This document shows positions 22,690 through 35,019 of a stretch of 64,000 nt of DNA, piece by piece; position 1 is the first letter of the stretch, and every line of letters begins with the position of its first letter. The stretch spans positions 14,777,689 to 14,841,688 of the forward strand of contig OY292274.1 of the NCBI GenBank assembly GCA_958496175.1. The letters are read 5' to 3'. The translations under genes and the position numbers were made by a program. The notes under the pieces are model-generated. The model saw nothing but the letters and a program-made list of their open reading frames with translations. It was not told the origin of the DNA and searched no databases. The DNA comes from Sisyra terminalis (lineage: Eukaryota; Arthropoda; Insecta; Neuroptera; Sisyridae).

Positions 22690-23539
22690 ACAGGACCGGA
22701 AAGTAATGTCATTTTTAAACCTATAGATATTCAATTACCACTTATCGGCTTATGAATTATTTCAATATTGTACTAAATACATTTTATGATTACAATAACT
22801 CATTGACTCGTAAAAGATAAGAAAATATGTAATGAAATGAAAATTGAAATCATTAGACAAATGCCAGAAGGAATACAAAATCGGTATTGTATCCTCTCCG
22901 AGTTTTACAGTGTAGTGATGCAAAGTTGCAACGAAAAACATTTTTTTTTCAAGCGCATTAAATGTTTATTAATGCCAAATGAGTTTTCTTTGAGTTCAAA
23001 TTCGTTAATTTTGTGCTCTCCAATTTGTACCAACTAATAATGATAAAAATTTTAAACAATGAGATATTATGAAAGGAAATAATACCGAATTCATGTCAGA
23101 GAGTCGAATAGCTGTCAAATATTCCTAATCAATCTTGGTCGACCAACCAAGTACCTGAGAATTGTCAATAGAGAAAACATTATTCTGCAATATGATAATG
23201 CATGACTATTCTATTCAAGAAAACCCCTGGAAAAAATTAATAAATTAAAGATGGGTGATATGACCTTATCCCCTATAATCATCTAAAGTTTTTCCATCGA
23301 ATTTCTATTTATTTCAATGGGCATAACAATTTCTAAGTGGTAAAAAAATTAAGAATTTAAATGACCTTTCAAGTATAATTTTCAGATATTTTACGTAGCA
23401 ATTGATTTTTACTTATTTCACTCTAAATGCCAAAAAGTTGATGATATTAAGGGTTATTATTTCATTGCTTTGAAATTAAAATTTTGCGATTTAATTTAAT
23501 TTAAAAAAAAAACACAATCTTACTTTCCGATCCCCCTAT
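22690..23539 (+). mobile_element. Deleted mariner element, second subfamily, copy 2
   Basis: The sequence is colinear with 16525-17407 (for example acctatagatattcaatta, aaatgtttattaatgccaaatga, cccctggaaaaaattaataa). Its ends are cagg.accggaaagtaatgtc (left) and the complement of cttactttccgatccccct (right). Frame traces include LQYDNA and KPLEKINKLK, the region of the second catalytic Asp, followed by stops. It is inactive. The outer bases have drifted and no clear TA duplication is seen on the left. Confidence 0.7.
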
Positions 23540-25500
23540 TATAATAAGTGCGATTTTTATTTTAAGGTGCTCACAATTCTTTCATCTCTTTTTTGTAGTA
23601 ATTTATAACTGATTATAGAATTTATACAAATGAATTAAGCAAACAAAATTAAATTGGGTTTTATTGCACCTAATCTGAGAAATTGCATTTTTCATATCTT
23701 ACAAAAAACAGTTTAATTTATGTTGTATTAGACGTGGTTGAGTTCTATATTTACATCATAATTAATTTTTAACGAATCTTGTAAGCTCATGTAAGCAACA
23801 TGTGGAATGATTTCTATTTTTTTTTTCATGTAATTTCAACTATTAGGAACTACAAACACAGCGACAATCGTATGAATTATTGATTCTTCGACCTGTTGTT
23901 AATAATTTAATGAATTTCATATTTTCACTAGTACGTTCGGTTGGCAATATTTACTGTAAATTGTATTATCAAATATTAAGTTTTACTAGGAATTTTCGAT
24001 TACGGTTTTCTTTGATATACAACTTAAATCAATACTACCACCGACTCACTGATATCAATTTGTTAATTTGTTATTCATCTTGATAGCATCTATAATATTT
24101 CAATAATGGTTTGTTATCATAAATAACCAATTAGGTAAACTTTTGATCGTATATCAATACCTTATCGACAGTAAATCATTTTATATTGCGTTTTTCACCA
24201 ATTTACATAAAGTTGTACATGTTTATTGATTCACACGTTCATATTAAGAGAATATTACTTTGACCTAAAAATATAACTTCAAAGAAGTTTTTAAAACATT
24301 CTAAAATTGTGCTTTATATGAAAAAATCTATAATAAAAGTTACTCTTTTATTAGTCAATGCTTTATGAAACTTAATACTCGTATGTAGAATTACTCATTA
24401 TTTTATTTCGTAGGACAAAACCAAATAAAAAAAATATCTTTGTCGTCGTGAATCAACGACAATGACAATGCACAGTATTATTATTTACCAATGGTATAAA
24501 ATTACATTTACCATTGCAGACAAAGTATGTTTCAAACTTTTAATTATTACGTTAGTAGTATTCAGGTAACAACAAAATCGCAACAAAAATAGATAGTGAA
24601 AATTTTATTCAAACACAAAACAACAAAGGTTTTTTCCAATATATACAGTCTGTTTGCTTTTATAAAGCATCGAATTTTGTTCTAGCGACGATTTTTTTTA
24701 AATTGTATCATGTTACTTTAGTTCATAAATACAGAAGCAGTACTGGAAATAATAAATGTAGTCTTTGAAAATGTTTTTTAATGCTAACTAGTGTTCGAAA
24801 GGATTTGTCGCTTTTAGCTCCCAATATAATTGCTGGTGCAATAATTATTGGTTCTGCGTCTACTATGTCGTTAATGTTTCTATATTCCTGTTATTGTTAA
24901 CTCATACATCTGAGCAATTTTTATTAGTAGAATTAAAAATGAATCTCAAATTAAATATTTGAAACTCTGGTACTCTAAACTGGTTTGTCTAAATTTTTCG
25001 TGAATATTGTAAATTAGAGGACTAAACTAGAGGATAATATATTAAGAGTTGTTTGATGAATTAATTTATCTTCTTTTGGTAAACTCTTCATTTCTTTGTA
25101 CACATATTGAAAAAAGGTTTAAACATTAAACATTTCATTTTCATTAGTTTAACAACTATCTAGTGACCCTCTTTGTGACCTGGTACCCATAATAGTTGTG
25201 ATATTTATGATTTTTTTGTAGATAGTTGTTTAATACTGGTTCTGATTTTATAAATAATTTCTTCCCATTCACACTTTCTACGGATTTGTTAAATATAAAA
25301 AAAATCCTGAAATCCTATAACCATTTCGGCCATAATTCTATAAATATCAGCACGAAAAATATTACGAAGATTGGTTTTATTTTATTGACGTATTATTGGA
25401 AACATTTAGATCACTTAAGTCACGATATTGTTCTTAATAGTACTTCCTCAATAATATGTATTTATAACATTCATATAAAATTTAAATTCAAAACTTAAAT
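23540..25500. other. No recognisable gene over about 2 kb
   Basis: AT-rich DNA. Open frames at 23880-24083 and 25226-25498 have no recognisable motif. The latter contains a weak TLSTDLLNIKKILK stretch, which is not enough to call a reverse transcriptase. Confidence 0.3.
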
Positions 25501-25519
25501 TTAATAAAGAAGAACGTCA

Positions 25520-25776
25520 AATTTAAACGGATCCTATGCATTTTTCGCAAATCACAAGTACGCATGACGTAAGCTGACAATTGTGGCATATGTCAAATCT
25601 AATTAATTTAAAAACGTATTTTATTTATAATTTTCCATATATTTTAATAATTATTCTGTTAACCTAGGTGTACAGGAATCCAACAAACCATAGGTCATGA
25701 AAATCGGTTCAGCTATTCTTCAGCTATAAATAGTCTAACACGACTTTCTTTTATATATATATATATATATATATAA
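25520..25776 (+). mobile_element. Possible non-LTR retroelement 3' tail ending in (TA)n
   Basis: The words ggtcatgaaaatcggttcag and cagctataaatagtctaac followed by a (TA)n run (25751-25776) resemble the 3' ends of RTE-type non-LTR elements and their SINEs in insects. There is no coding part. The assignment rests on the tail style only. Confidence 0.35.
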
Positions 25777-26181
25777 ATGGATAAAGTTTACTTTTTTAAA
25801 TGCGTTGATTAAAACCAAATAAAGTTTATATAGTATTTTATCAAAATCTAATGCCCATTTTTTGGAAAACTGTTTAGTTTTCCTGAAAATTTGACTAATT
25901 TGTGATACATACTGGAATTTTAAACTTAAATATTGTTTTTTTGCTGTATTTATCAGCTTAACGGAGAGAAATAATAAATCCTTCGATTCAATTAAGCTAT
26001 ATTTTATTTTCCGGAAATTTGAAGAAAATGTATGATTTAGAAAATGATTTAAGACGAAGGACAAAACCCTTTTTGTAAAAAAAAAATTCGAAATGAACTT
26101 TCGCAATGTCGAAATTCCACTATCCATGCAAAGTTTTTTCTCTTTTTTCCGGAATCGGGAAAATAGTACACATAATTTCAA
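25735..26181 (-). other. Longest open frame in the window (148 codons), unknown
   Basis: The minus strand is open for 148 codons and rich in Lys, Phe, Leu and Ser. It begins MKLCVLFSRFRKKEKK and ends in an Ile-Tyr run translated from the (TA)n repeat. I recognise no domain, signal peptide or clear membrane segment. A frame of this length is unusual for DNA so rich in stop-like words, but the repeat-encoded tail argues against a real gene. It may be a chance frame or the remnant of an unidentified mobile-element protein. Confidence 0.2.
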
Positions 26182-27229
26182 AGTACAGTTTGAAATGTTT
26201 ATTAACTCTTAGAAATTAGTACAAAAACAAATTTTGAGTCGACGTATTATACAGTTGAGATAATGAATTTTATTTCAAGTTTAGGCTAAAAGTAATCAAT
26301 CATCCCCTATTTTTGCATATGTTACATATGTTTGTTACACTTTAAGTATTAACATTCTTAAGGTGTACGTTAATAAAATACTAAAAGTTAGTTAAATATT
26401 TAGTTAGTTAGTTACATTATCTAATCCAACAAATGTTATGATGTAGTTTGTTTTTGGCGATTTATTTGTTTGATATGACAATTGCATGAATTACTAAGTA
26501 AATGCCTTTAAAACTAAGAAAATGACTTCAAATCAAACATTTCGCGAATTTAAAAGTATAAAAAACAAATAAGTAAGTAAAAGTATTAGCTATTAAAATT
26601 TATAAGTAAGTTAAATAAAAGCTAAAAATAGTGCGTAAATGTTAATGAATATCACAGAATTAGTATACACATTAGCGACTATCTATACTTTAAAAGTAAC
26701 ATTAATAACACCATATTGTTGTATTTATTTTTGTGTTTTTCAGTAGTTAGTAGAATTAGAACTTACATCCATAAATTGATGAAAATTTAAGTGAAATATG
26801 TAAAAATAAATATAAATTAAATTATTGAAATACAACTATACATTCATTAAAAAAGACTTTTAATTTGGTAAGTCAAGTTAAGTGTAAAAATAAAATAATT
26901 ACCGTAAATTTGTTAAAGTAAGTTTTATTTTTGATAAAGATTTCATAAGATAAAAACGTTGAAGTATCAAATACGTAATAACTGTTTTATATGTGGGAAA
27001 CTATAAAATTGGATGAAATTGGCAAAGAAAATAAGTTTGAACAAACTGAACTCTATGCTTTTGAAAATATAGATTTATAAACTATCAATAATAATCCTTT
27101 CGGCGCCTTTTTAAACCTTGTCTCACGTTTGTATAATATAGAATCAAAAATATTGTAAATTTTTTCATAACTTTTAATACTAAAAAAGATAAAGATCTTG
27201 AAAGCATTTGTAGAAAAATAAATTTATTG
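26182..27229. other. No gene seen; AT-rich DNA
   Basis: Short tttagtta/gtaagtaag word clusters at 26390-26620; nothing else supportable. Confidence 0.35.
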
Positions 27230-27267
27230 TTAAAATATTCCTATTATATATTTCATAAAAAAAATAA

Positions 27268-27720
27268 TCTTACCGTTTATGAAGTTCCGAAAATTCCTAA
27301 AAAGAATTTTTAGGTACTGGGCAATTAAGAGGGCGCACCAACAAATTAAAAACACGACGAAAAACGAGGGTTTAATTTGAAATTTGAGCAAAATAATTAC
27401 AAATTTTAAATAATTATTCGGCAACGGACAAAATTCTTCAATATTTTTTTCCGCCAATTAACGAATGGTAGGTCTTAAAAATAAAAATATATCGGATTGA
27501 ATTTGTGCCGGACTTTGCACAATTATTTTCAAAGTGTATTTTGAATCTCAGTGATATTGAATACGGGAATGTTGTAAGTGATAAGGTTAGGACACGAGGA
27601 CGCCTAACGTCGCGACGCTACTGAGGTGTGTTGTTGTGATAGTGGCGCCAGTTCTCACACTCAAAATTCTTCGGCAACGTGCATCGGCGCACCATCATCG
27701 TTCTCTTCATTATTTTCCAC
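27268..27720 (-). promoter_or_regulatory. CpG-rich patch with candidate first exon (speculative)
   Basis: Bases 27596-27705 are far richer in G+C and CpG than the surroundings (ggacgcctaacgtcgcgacg; ttcggcaacgtgcatcggcg). On the minus strand this patch is followed by a strong donor-like site (AAACG|GTAAGA near 27274). A 31-codon frame from ATG at 27710 to TAG at 27618 (starting MKRTMMVRRC) lies inside the patch. I recognise no protein. In an AT-rich insect genome such a patch often marks a promoter or an exon, but a GC-rich repeat is possible. Confidence 0.25.
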
Positions 27721-27929
27721 CAATAACTATGTTATTGTTTAAATATTCATCTAGCACTATTACAAGGGATGCAATGAGAAAAATACAGAAATTTATAACA
27801 TTCCATTATTATATTTCATTATTTATGTTAATCGAATTAAAAAGTAAATATTTTATTTGTCAATTTCATTACAAAATAAGTGCATTTAAGAGTTTAAAAA
27901 TTATAATAATAATGGCAAATTCCCTTTAA

Positions 27930-28560
27930 GACTTACAGAATTTAAAAAAATGACTAAACATTTTTTGATCTTCATTAGTTCATAAACAGCTCTAATATAT
28001 TTTGATGTTCCTGTAAATTAAATAGGTTTTCTGTTTTTCTACCACAATTATTAGCTTTGGTATTTGCCAAGTGTTATTATGAACAGAAGATTTTCATTTT
28101 TCCTTTACATTTTTTTGGTAGTGGTGAGTAAAAAATATAGCTTCAGTAGTATATAACGATTATGTTTAATTTTTAATGTTTAATCTATTGCTGTTCTTAT
28201 TGTCTTATCAGTGGCTTAGAAGCGCTTGAATTACAAAATATCGCTCAATTAACATTATATGTATTCAGTTTTCTTTAAAGGGAATATGAGGTATGTTATG
28301 AAGAATTTCACTCATAGATAATTAATAAATGCAGTTTGATGTAGTTTTAAATGAATGGTTAAAGTAAAATGTTAAAATCAACTTATCATAATTTTTACTT
28401 GGCGTAGATTTTACTTGACGAACGAATAAACGACCACGTCATTTTCTTGCGTCTGGATTGGTTTTAGGTTTTAAATAATTTTTATTGAAAATTGAATAAA
28501 ATATACAAGTTTTGATAGATAAAAGTATGTATAATACAAAAAGTATACAAGTATATACAA
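27930..28560. other. No gene seen
   Basis: AT-rich DNA without recognisable features up to the MITE at 28569. Confidence 0.35.
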
Positions 28561-28568
28561 TGTGCTTT

Positions 28569-28905
28569 GGGGGCGCCCCCCCCCTTCCCTTTCAAAATAT
28601 CGGCCATTTTACCTATTACTAATAACTATACTATAACTATTACTTATAAAAAATATTTTTTTTTTTTGCTTTAAAAGGGTCAAATTTGAAGTTTAACCCC
28701 TTATTTCTCGATTTTAAGTAATTATTTTACGCAGTTTTTGCGTATTAGTAGAAAACTAGGCTAATATCAGTTCAAATGATTGTTTTCAGGTGTCGTTAGC
28801 GTTTATAGTTTTAGAGATAACCGCCTTTAATCCTAATGCGAGAGGAAAAATTTAGTAATAGGTAAAATGGCCGATATTTTTGAGAGGCAAGGGGGGTGCC
28901 TACCC
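28569..28905. mobile_element. MITE with about 55-bp inverted repeats
   Basis: The left arm (gggggcgcccccc... then aatatcggccattttaccta) and the complement of the right arm (gggtaggcacccccc... then aatatcggccattttaccta) match almost perfectly over the inner 30 bases through ttactaa and less well in the outer C-rich part. The element is 337 bp and non-coding. Flanking T runs prevent a clear target-duplication call. Confidence 0.75.
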
Positions 28906-31494
28906 TTTTTTAGGCTTTTTGTCGATAAATTTCCATCCAGAATACGATATTAAAATATCGCTAGTCCGCAACCTAACACACTGTATATAAAATAAATACA
29001 AGTTTTGAAAATTTGTCAATTTATATATAAAAACATTTTCATGTGCATTGTTAGACTTGTGTCGTTTTGAACAAACCGCCAAAAAAGTTTACTGTCTCCT
29101 TTTTATTTTTTTTTTTTTATTTAAAACCATTTATAAAACGTTATTTTGTATACTACTACAACTTCTAACAAAAATCAATAGAAGTATATAACAGAAGACG
29201 ATAATACCATTATACAAACTTTTAACGCTTACAATTGTCTTTAATTGATTGAACCTCTATCCCAATTAGGTGATCGATTAACTTAACACGCTTAAAATTT
29301 ATCATCAATTTACTTTGTTAACGGTTTGGATTAAATTTTGTACAAAAAAAAATCCATAATTTTTTGTTAATTCCTTCTTTGTTATTATCTACATGTAAAA
29401 CTAATAAGCTTTGTTCGTAACGTTTGAGGTACATTATAATAGAAGTGTACCTTCCGTATTTAGCAGAAAATCGTTTATAACTTTTATAATATAAGCTACC
29501 TTCAATAGCGATGTTACAAACCCTCTATCTTTATCGTATCAAATCTTTCCACAAGGGAGAGAGACTGTTATTGTACACAATAGCGACATAAGCTAGTACA
29601 TCGGGATCGCAAAAAAAATTTCATGAGAATGCTTTATTGCGAAGCTTGGAGTAGGAAATCTTCATAATCGCTTTCGTATCGTAATTAATTATTGCATCGA
29701 TTTATTTTCGTGCCATGCATAAGGGTAAAGTTTTATTATTGACATAATTTTTTAAGTTTTAATTAAAAGTCTGATTACGTAAAGAAAGTCAAGGCTAGAG
29801 AATAGGCAAAAAAAAATTGCCTACGTTAATATCGGAAATTATAAACTTAATCTATTAATAAAACAACGTAGAGCTGTTCTAATTTATTTTTAATTATTCA
29901 TCTTTCAGAAACGCTTAAAGATATCAGAATCTTTATTTTCTTTAACAAAAAAAAAAACTTAAATAAGTTAGTTATATTATATATGACAAGACATGATAAA
30001 ATAAGTAACAGCAAATGCACTTTGCCATCGTAATGTTCGATCAATTATTTCGTCATATTTAACACATTTTTTAAATAGCAAGAAAAATAATATCCTTTAC
30101 TTTGTATCTAGTAATATAATATTCGTAAGAATTTCACAAATATAGTTTTCTGTAACGTCAAATTACTATAGTTGGAAGATACCTCTGGTACCTCTAAAAA
30201 TATCGATGTTTCCATATTGATGGTGTAATATCCTCACATCTTAGGTTGTTTAAATTTAATAATTGGAAATTAATAATAAATAGATAAATGAATGTTTTGA
30301 GCATCGAAATATTAAGGCAGCAAAATTTCAAACAGGAATTCAATACCAAAATTGCATTCTTTTCACAACTTTGGTATTTTTACTACCAGAACATTATATT
30401 CACTGTTTTAAGAAAAAAATCAACTTTGCTAGATGTACGACTGTTATGTTGTGCATACTTAGAAATTGATCCAAAAATCATCTATATAATATTATTTTAT
30501 ACGGAAACTTAAATAAAAAAACAAAATAATTTATTTCAATATCCGAACAAAAGGAATATTCAATGATAATACCAATCAAATTAGTGTCTGTGTACAAACA
30601 CAATAAAATAAATTAGTACCTTAAAAAGGAAAAAGTAGAGCAATAGCATCAATACAAACATTGTCTATTTTATGCTATTGAAGTACATTGTGTCCTTTAT
30701 TATAAATGGTACAAATCTTATCACATAGATAAGAATAATTTCTAATAAATATTAAAATTAAAACAGTGGTTTTTAATAATAACATACTTTTGTATTAATA
30801 ACTCATAAAATGTTGAAAGTATTAAGAACATATCATTAACTGCATATATACATAAATAAATAATTGACTAGTCTATAATAATAGGCCTTGCATTGCTCTT
30901 ATGAATTGACTAAACTATAATTTTAGATTAAGGCATAAGGGCTTACAGTATAAGGATTTAGAACCATTGGTGAAGCCCTTATAAACTTGTAAGTTTTGGC
31001 AACCTATTTTGTTTAATATTTTGTATTAAACTATGATTTTTTTAATTTTTTTTTTATTTAGATTTCTTTAAAGTCGCTTCAACTACACTGGTTATTAGCG
31101 ACTATACATATCAATGTTTAACATATTATATAAACTTTGATTTTGGTGAGGTTTATTTTTGATGTGAAAACTTCTTTAGCATCGTTGTGACTTGAAATTT
31201 TATGAAACGGAAAGCGAAAATAAAAAGAGAAACATATACATAAATCTATAAGATTTAACATGAGAAAGAACGAGGTAAGAAACATTATTATTTCTTATGG
31301 TTGTGCGCGCCTGCGTATTACGTTACTTGAGAATGGTTTTTATAGCCACCAATAACAACCGTGTTAAATTGCTTATTATAATTGTGAGCATAAACATTTC
31401 ATTATTTTAATAAAACTTTAAATTTCAAGTTTGCCGTAAATGAATACAGATTATTGTCATGATTAACAAAAACATATTAAGAAAAAAAGGCTTT
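28906..31494. other. No recognisable gene over about 2.6 kb
   Basis: AT-rich DNA. The 74-codon frame at 30288-30512 has no recognisable motif. Confidence 0.35.
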
Positions 31495-32150
31495 AAAGAC
31501 GTCAAAAGGTTCAACAGAACGTGTTCGTGAATTTCGGGCACGCCGAAAAGTATTATTAAATAAGAAAAATAATAGTTCTAATACGTTTAATAATGATTCG
31601 ACTGTGCAAAATAGTGAAAATGATGCTAGTAAGTACTTAAATATTTTCTAATCGCATATTTTGACCTTAAACACGAAATTTCAATAAAATAAAAGCTAAT
31701 TTAAAATTAACTCTGATATCACACAATATAACGAACTGTTTTTCAGGTGCTACTCAAATGAATGCATATCCGATTCCGTAGGTACTCACAATTTCGTCGA
31801 AATAAAGTTACTCATGAAGAATTTCGTTAAAATTTTTTTAACAATATGTTCGGTCATAATATGTGCTCCTTTTGTGAACGATTGTGATTCCAACGAAATT
31901 TAAAACCACAACGTCCAGGACATGAAAATCTTTTATGGATAAAATTAAAAATTCTAATGCAAGTGATAATATTTTACTGTGCTGCATGAATTTTTAAGCA
32001 ATCGAGAAAAATGTAATTCCAACGATGTCCAAATACAATAGTTTCAAATATTAAACGATGCCTGCATCTTTACCACCACTGGATTTATTTCATACTTCCA
32101 TTATCATAAGCTCTCGTAGCATTTATCGAAAATGCAAATTTGGATTCAGG
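31495..32150 (+). pseudogene. Autonomous Helitron protein, N-terminal relic
   Basis: Three pieces in order resemble the N-terminal region of animal Helitron Rep/helicase proteins. A basic stretch TSKGSTERVREFRARRK lies at about 31500-31550. A finger-like region FNNMFGHNMCSFCERL with conserved Cys residues lies near 31837-31884, and an ILLCCMN piece near 31970. A PASLPPLDLFHTSI stretch near 32060-32102 corresponds to the family's P-LPPLD-I motif. The piece before 31632 and the one after 31745 may be separated by an intron (gtaagt at 31631; tttcag at 31741). No Rep HUH motif or helicase is left, and stops interrupt every part. Confidence 0.5.
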
Positions 32151-33110
32151 ATAAATTTATGTAATATATATGTTAGTAGATCTTAAAATAAATCCTACAA
32201 TTATCCTACTCTTAATATCTTACATTCGTCTCAATATCTTGAAAATCATCTTTTTTGAAGGTTTCACTTCTACCGCGTATGAACTGCACACATGTTTTTT
32301 TTTTTTTTTTTTGGATGGAGTTTAGTAGTTTATACATTTATTAGTCTATAGTTTATACGAAATGAATGGTTAAAATTGAACTAAGCCAAAAATTATCCTA
32401 AAGTTAAATAAATCCTCTATAAGAAATGTGTTTAGAACAAAAATAATGAATATCCAATGCAATGCAATGTTAAAAATTACAACAGATAATAATTAATGTG
32501 TTGAAAATATAAACAATGCAAATTCGAGAAAGTAACAATTAAGCTGCTTAGTCTAATTTATAGTCCGATCTATTTGATTTATAGTCCGACAATTCTATAA
32601 GAAAGTTTGAAAATAAAATGGAGATTTTATTATTTATTTTTCTGATTAATATGAAAATTCTCGCATAAATACTACATTTCAATTTTCTAAAACTTCGGAA
32701 AGAAATTGCGAAAGTTTTTCTTAATTTTTAAAACTATTGGTTAACTTGAATACCAAATTTACGTTTTCTTGGACCTTGGATAATACTCTAGAGGTTGTGA
32801 TGAGTGATTGAAAAACAAAATTGATGTATTTTAGGTGTTTATACAAGTAAAAGAGTAAATCAATGAGACAAATGAAACTTTTGATATTTGATAAATTTAT
32901 TAACTTGATCTATTACTGAGAATTTGATATTTCTAGTATTTTTGAAGTGGAAGCTTTTAAGGTACGAAACTACGACGAAAAACTTCGAAAATCGTAAGTA
33001 GTGTTCTGCTTTGTTTAATACGTCTATCGATAGTATATTGATAACTTTATCCATAAGGTACTTGTAGTAGATGCCTTTAAGTGCTGGTGGCGGCTAAAAG
33101 AAGGTCTACT
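32151..33110. other. No gene seen
   Basis: AT-rich DNA with a T18-like run near 32298. A minus-strand frame at 32860-33054 has no recognisable motif. Confidence 0.35.
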
Positions 33111-33244
33111 AAATGATTTTAAATTCCCAAAAGTACAAATTTCTTACAACTTCACCATTTTTAATAGCATTGAATAATTCGAGTTTTGTGCCTAAAAAGT
33201 ACAATTCACGGAAAGCATTGATTTTCTATTACTACTTAAATAAA

Positions 33245-33850
33245 AATTACTGTTACTGCCGATCACATCGAATACTTGTTGAAGCTTTTGTTGAGCATAC
33301 TGTTAGGAAATCTCAATGTTTTATGGGATTTAAAAAAATTGAAAATGGCGATATCAACGTGGAGAACGAAGAACATGGAAAACTACCGAAATGGATATAT
33401 GGAGACATCGAATTGGAAGAGTTGTTGGACGAGAATGGTAGTGAACGTAGCGTCAACTTGCTATAGTAGATTTGAACCAAGCTTTAGTGCAAAAATCGCC
33501 ATTAAAATATCAAAATAGGCACTACAAAGTAATTTTGCTGTATGGTAATTTCCCTGACCACATAGAAAAACGAATGAAGGATATGATTGAGGCATTCACT
33601 TTGAAAATACTTTCGCACGTGGTTTACTCACCAAAGTTGGTTCCTTCGGATTATTACATGTTTGCATCGATAGAACACGAACTTGCTGAGTAGTACTTCG
33701 AATTTAACGAAGATCTACAAAGATGATTCGATGACGGGTTTTGATCAAAAGATGCACAACTTTTTGGGCTTTATATCCACAAATTGCCAGAGAGATGGCA
33801 AAATGTACAGGTTATAAAAGAAATAGTTTTGAATTATATAGGTATTTTCA
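33245..33850 (+). pseudogene. mariner transposase relic, DD34D type
   Basis: The first piece (33280-33466) reads LVEAFVEHTVRKSQCFMGFK then NGDINVENEEHGKLPK, the DNA-binding region of a mariner transposase. After a frameshift a second piece (33472-33693) starts NQALVQKS and reaches VILLYGN, YSPKLVPSDYYMF and HELAE before a stop. IHKLPERWQN near 33780-33810 is the mariner C-terminus. The second catalytic Asp is replaced by Gly in LLYGN; the third Asp (PSDYY) remains, 34 residues later. The region with the first Asp is deleted. Terminal repeats were not found. Confidence 0.8.
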
Positions 33851-33869
33851 TGTAGAAATAATGAAAGCT

Positions 33870-34405
33870 TATGCAACAACAAAAAAAACATACCATATTA
33901 ACACTTAAATATCAAATATGCCATTGTGTACCAAAAAAAAAACGTTGGTTTTAGAGTTCCTTGAAATTTAAATAATCGGTTTGCACCTAATTTGATCAAT
34001 TTTTGCTTCTAAATTATCTATAAATAATTTAGTTTCTATAAAAATTTAGGGATACTTTTTTTACAAAATTTCAACCATTTTCGTTTTTTGAAAACATATG
34101 TTACATATGCATTGCAGAAATATGCATTTAGTTGTTCAGGCAAAATTTTGGTATTTAATATTTTCCAATGGGTTTCGAACAAGTAGATATTTTCCAAATG
34201 GTTAGTTACGTTTGAATTAAATGGAGCGGCAAACTAGAGTTCGCCTAAGGTGGTTAAAGCTCTAGATACGTCACAAATAAATGTAATTAAATTCAGCTGG
34301 TTCTGTAGTTGTTAATTAACATTAGCTACAATTTCACAATCTACATATATTGTGACATCTATTTTTCTTTTGCTCTAGGCTGCAGAATTGATTTTTTTTA
34401 AATTT
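33870..34405. other. No gene seen
   Basis: AT-rich DNA. The word gttacatatg occurs near 34089 but no element structure is visible. Confidence 0.35.
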
Positions 34406-34407
34406 AG

Positions 34408-34604
34408 CTCAGTAGTTCTCAACCACTGTACCGCGATACTTTTGTGAATCCAAAATTCCTGTCTAGTTCGGTCAAAAATGTTAGTAAAGCAAACAATAGA
34501 AAATATCATAGAATTATTAGGAGAAAAATTATTTATAAGTAGAATTCTCTTACTTTTGTCATTTTGTTAGTAGGTCGTCGAATTTTGAAGCTATTGAGAA
34601 CTGA
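34408..34604. mobile_element. Possible hAT-derived short element
   Basis: The left end cagtagttctcaaccactgtaccgcg is typical of hAT termini. An inverted counterpart ends ttgagaactg near 34604. The match is short and no 8-bp duplication is evident, so this is tentative. Confidence 0.4.
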
Positions 34605-34653
34605 TCACTTACGACGTCTAGTGGCCAAACAAAATACTAATTTTTGTTTGCAC

Positions 34654-35004
34654 TTAAAATACAACTATATTAAGAAGTAAACTAAAATTAAATTGAAAAT
34701 AAGGTATAAATTTTGAATAGAAATATACATAATTAAACCTATTTCTTGTATAAAAAATATAGTTCACTGTGTAATGAGTGGTAGTTAAGTACATGAAAAT
34801 GTAAGAAAAAGTTTTCTTGCTATACCCAAATCTGGTAGCAATTTTGTTTACATCAAAAATTTGTTCGGAAAGAAAGCAAAAATGTTTTCCTACTTTCGAA
34901 TTTGAGCCTTCCATTTTGTGAGGTTCTTTCATATGAGAACATTCTAAACAAACGCTGTAAAATTCACAGCATTGCTGCTTATTTTTTTCATTATTTGACC
35001 CCAT
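34654..35004 (-). other. 116-codon open frame, unknown
   Basis: The minus strand is open for 116 codons and starts MGSNNEKNKQQCCEFYS. The first half, with Cys/His residues (CCEFYSVCLECSHMKEPHK) and then FDVNKIATRFGYSKKTF, looks more protein-like than the aromatic tail. I recognise no family. It lies between a possible hAT piece and a mariner, so a transposon-derived fragment is the likeliest explanation if it is real. Confidence 0.25.
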
Positions 35005-35019
35005 ATAACTAAGTAAATA

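Noticed and set aside
25226..25498. Reverse transcriptase fragment
   Set aside because: Only a weak resemblance around LSTDLLNIKKILK; no catalytic motif or neighbouring domain supports it.
33113..33280. Start of the 117-codon frame at 33113 as part of a transposase
   Set aside because: Only residues after about 33280 resemble mariner. The upstream part is unrelated AT-rich sequence read in frame by chance.
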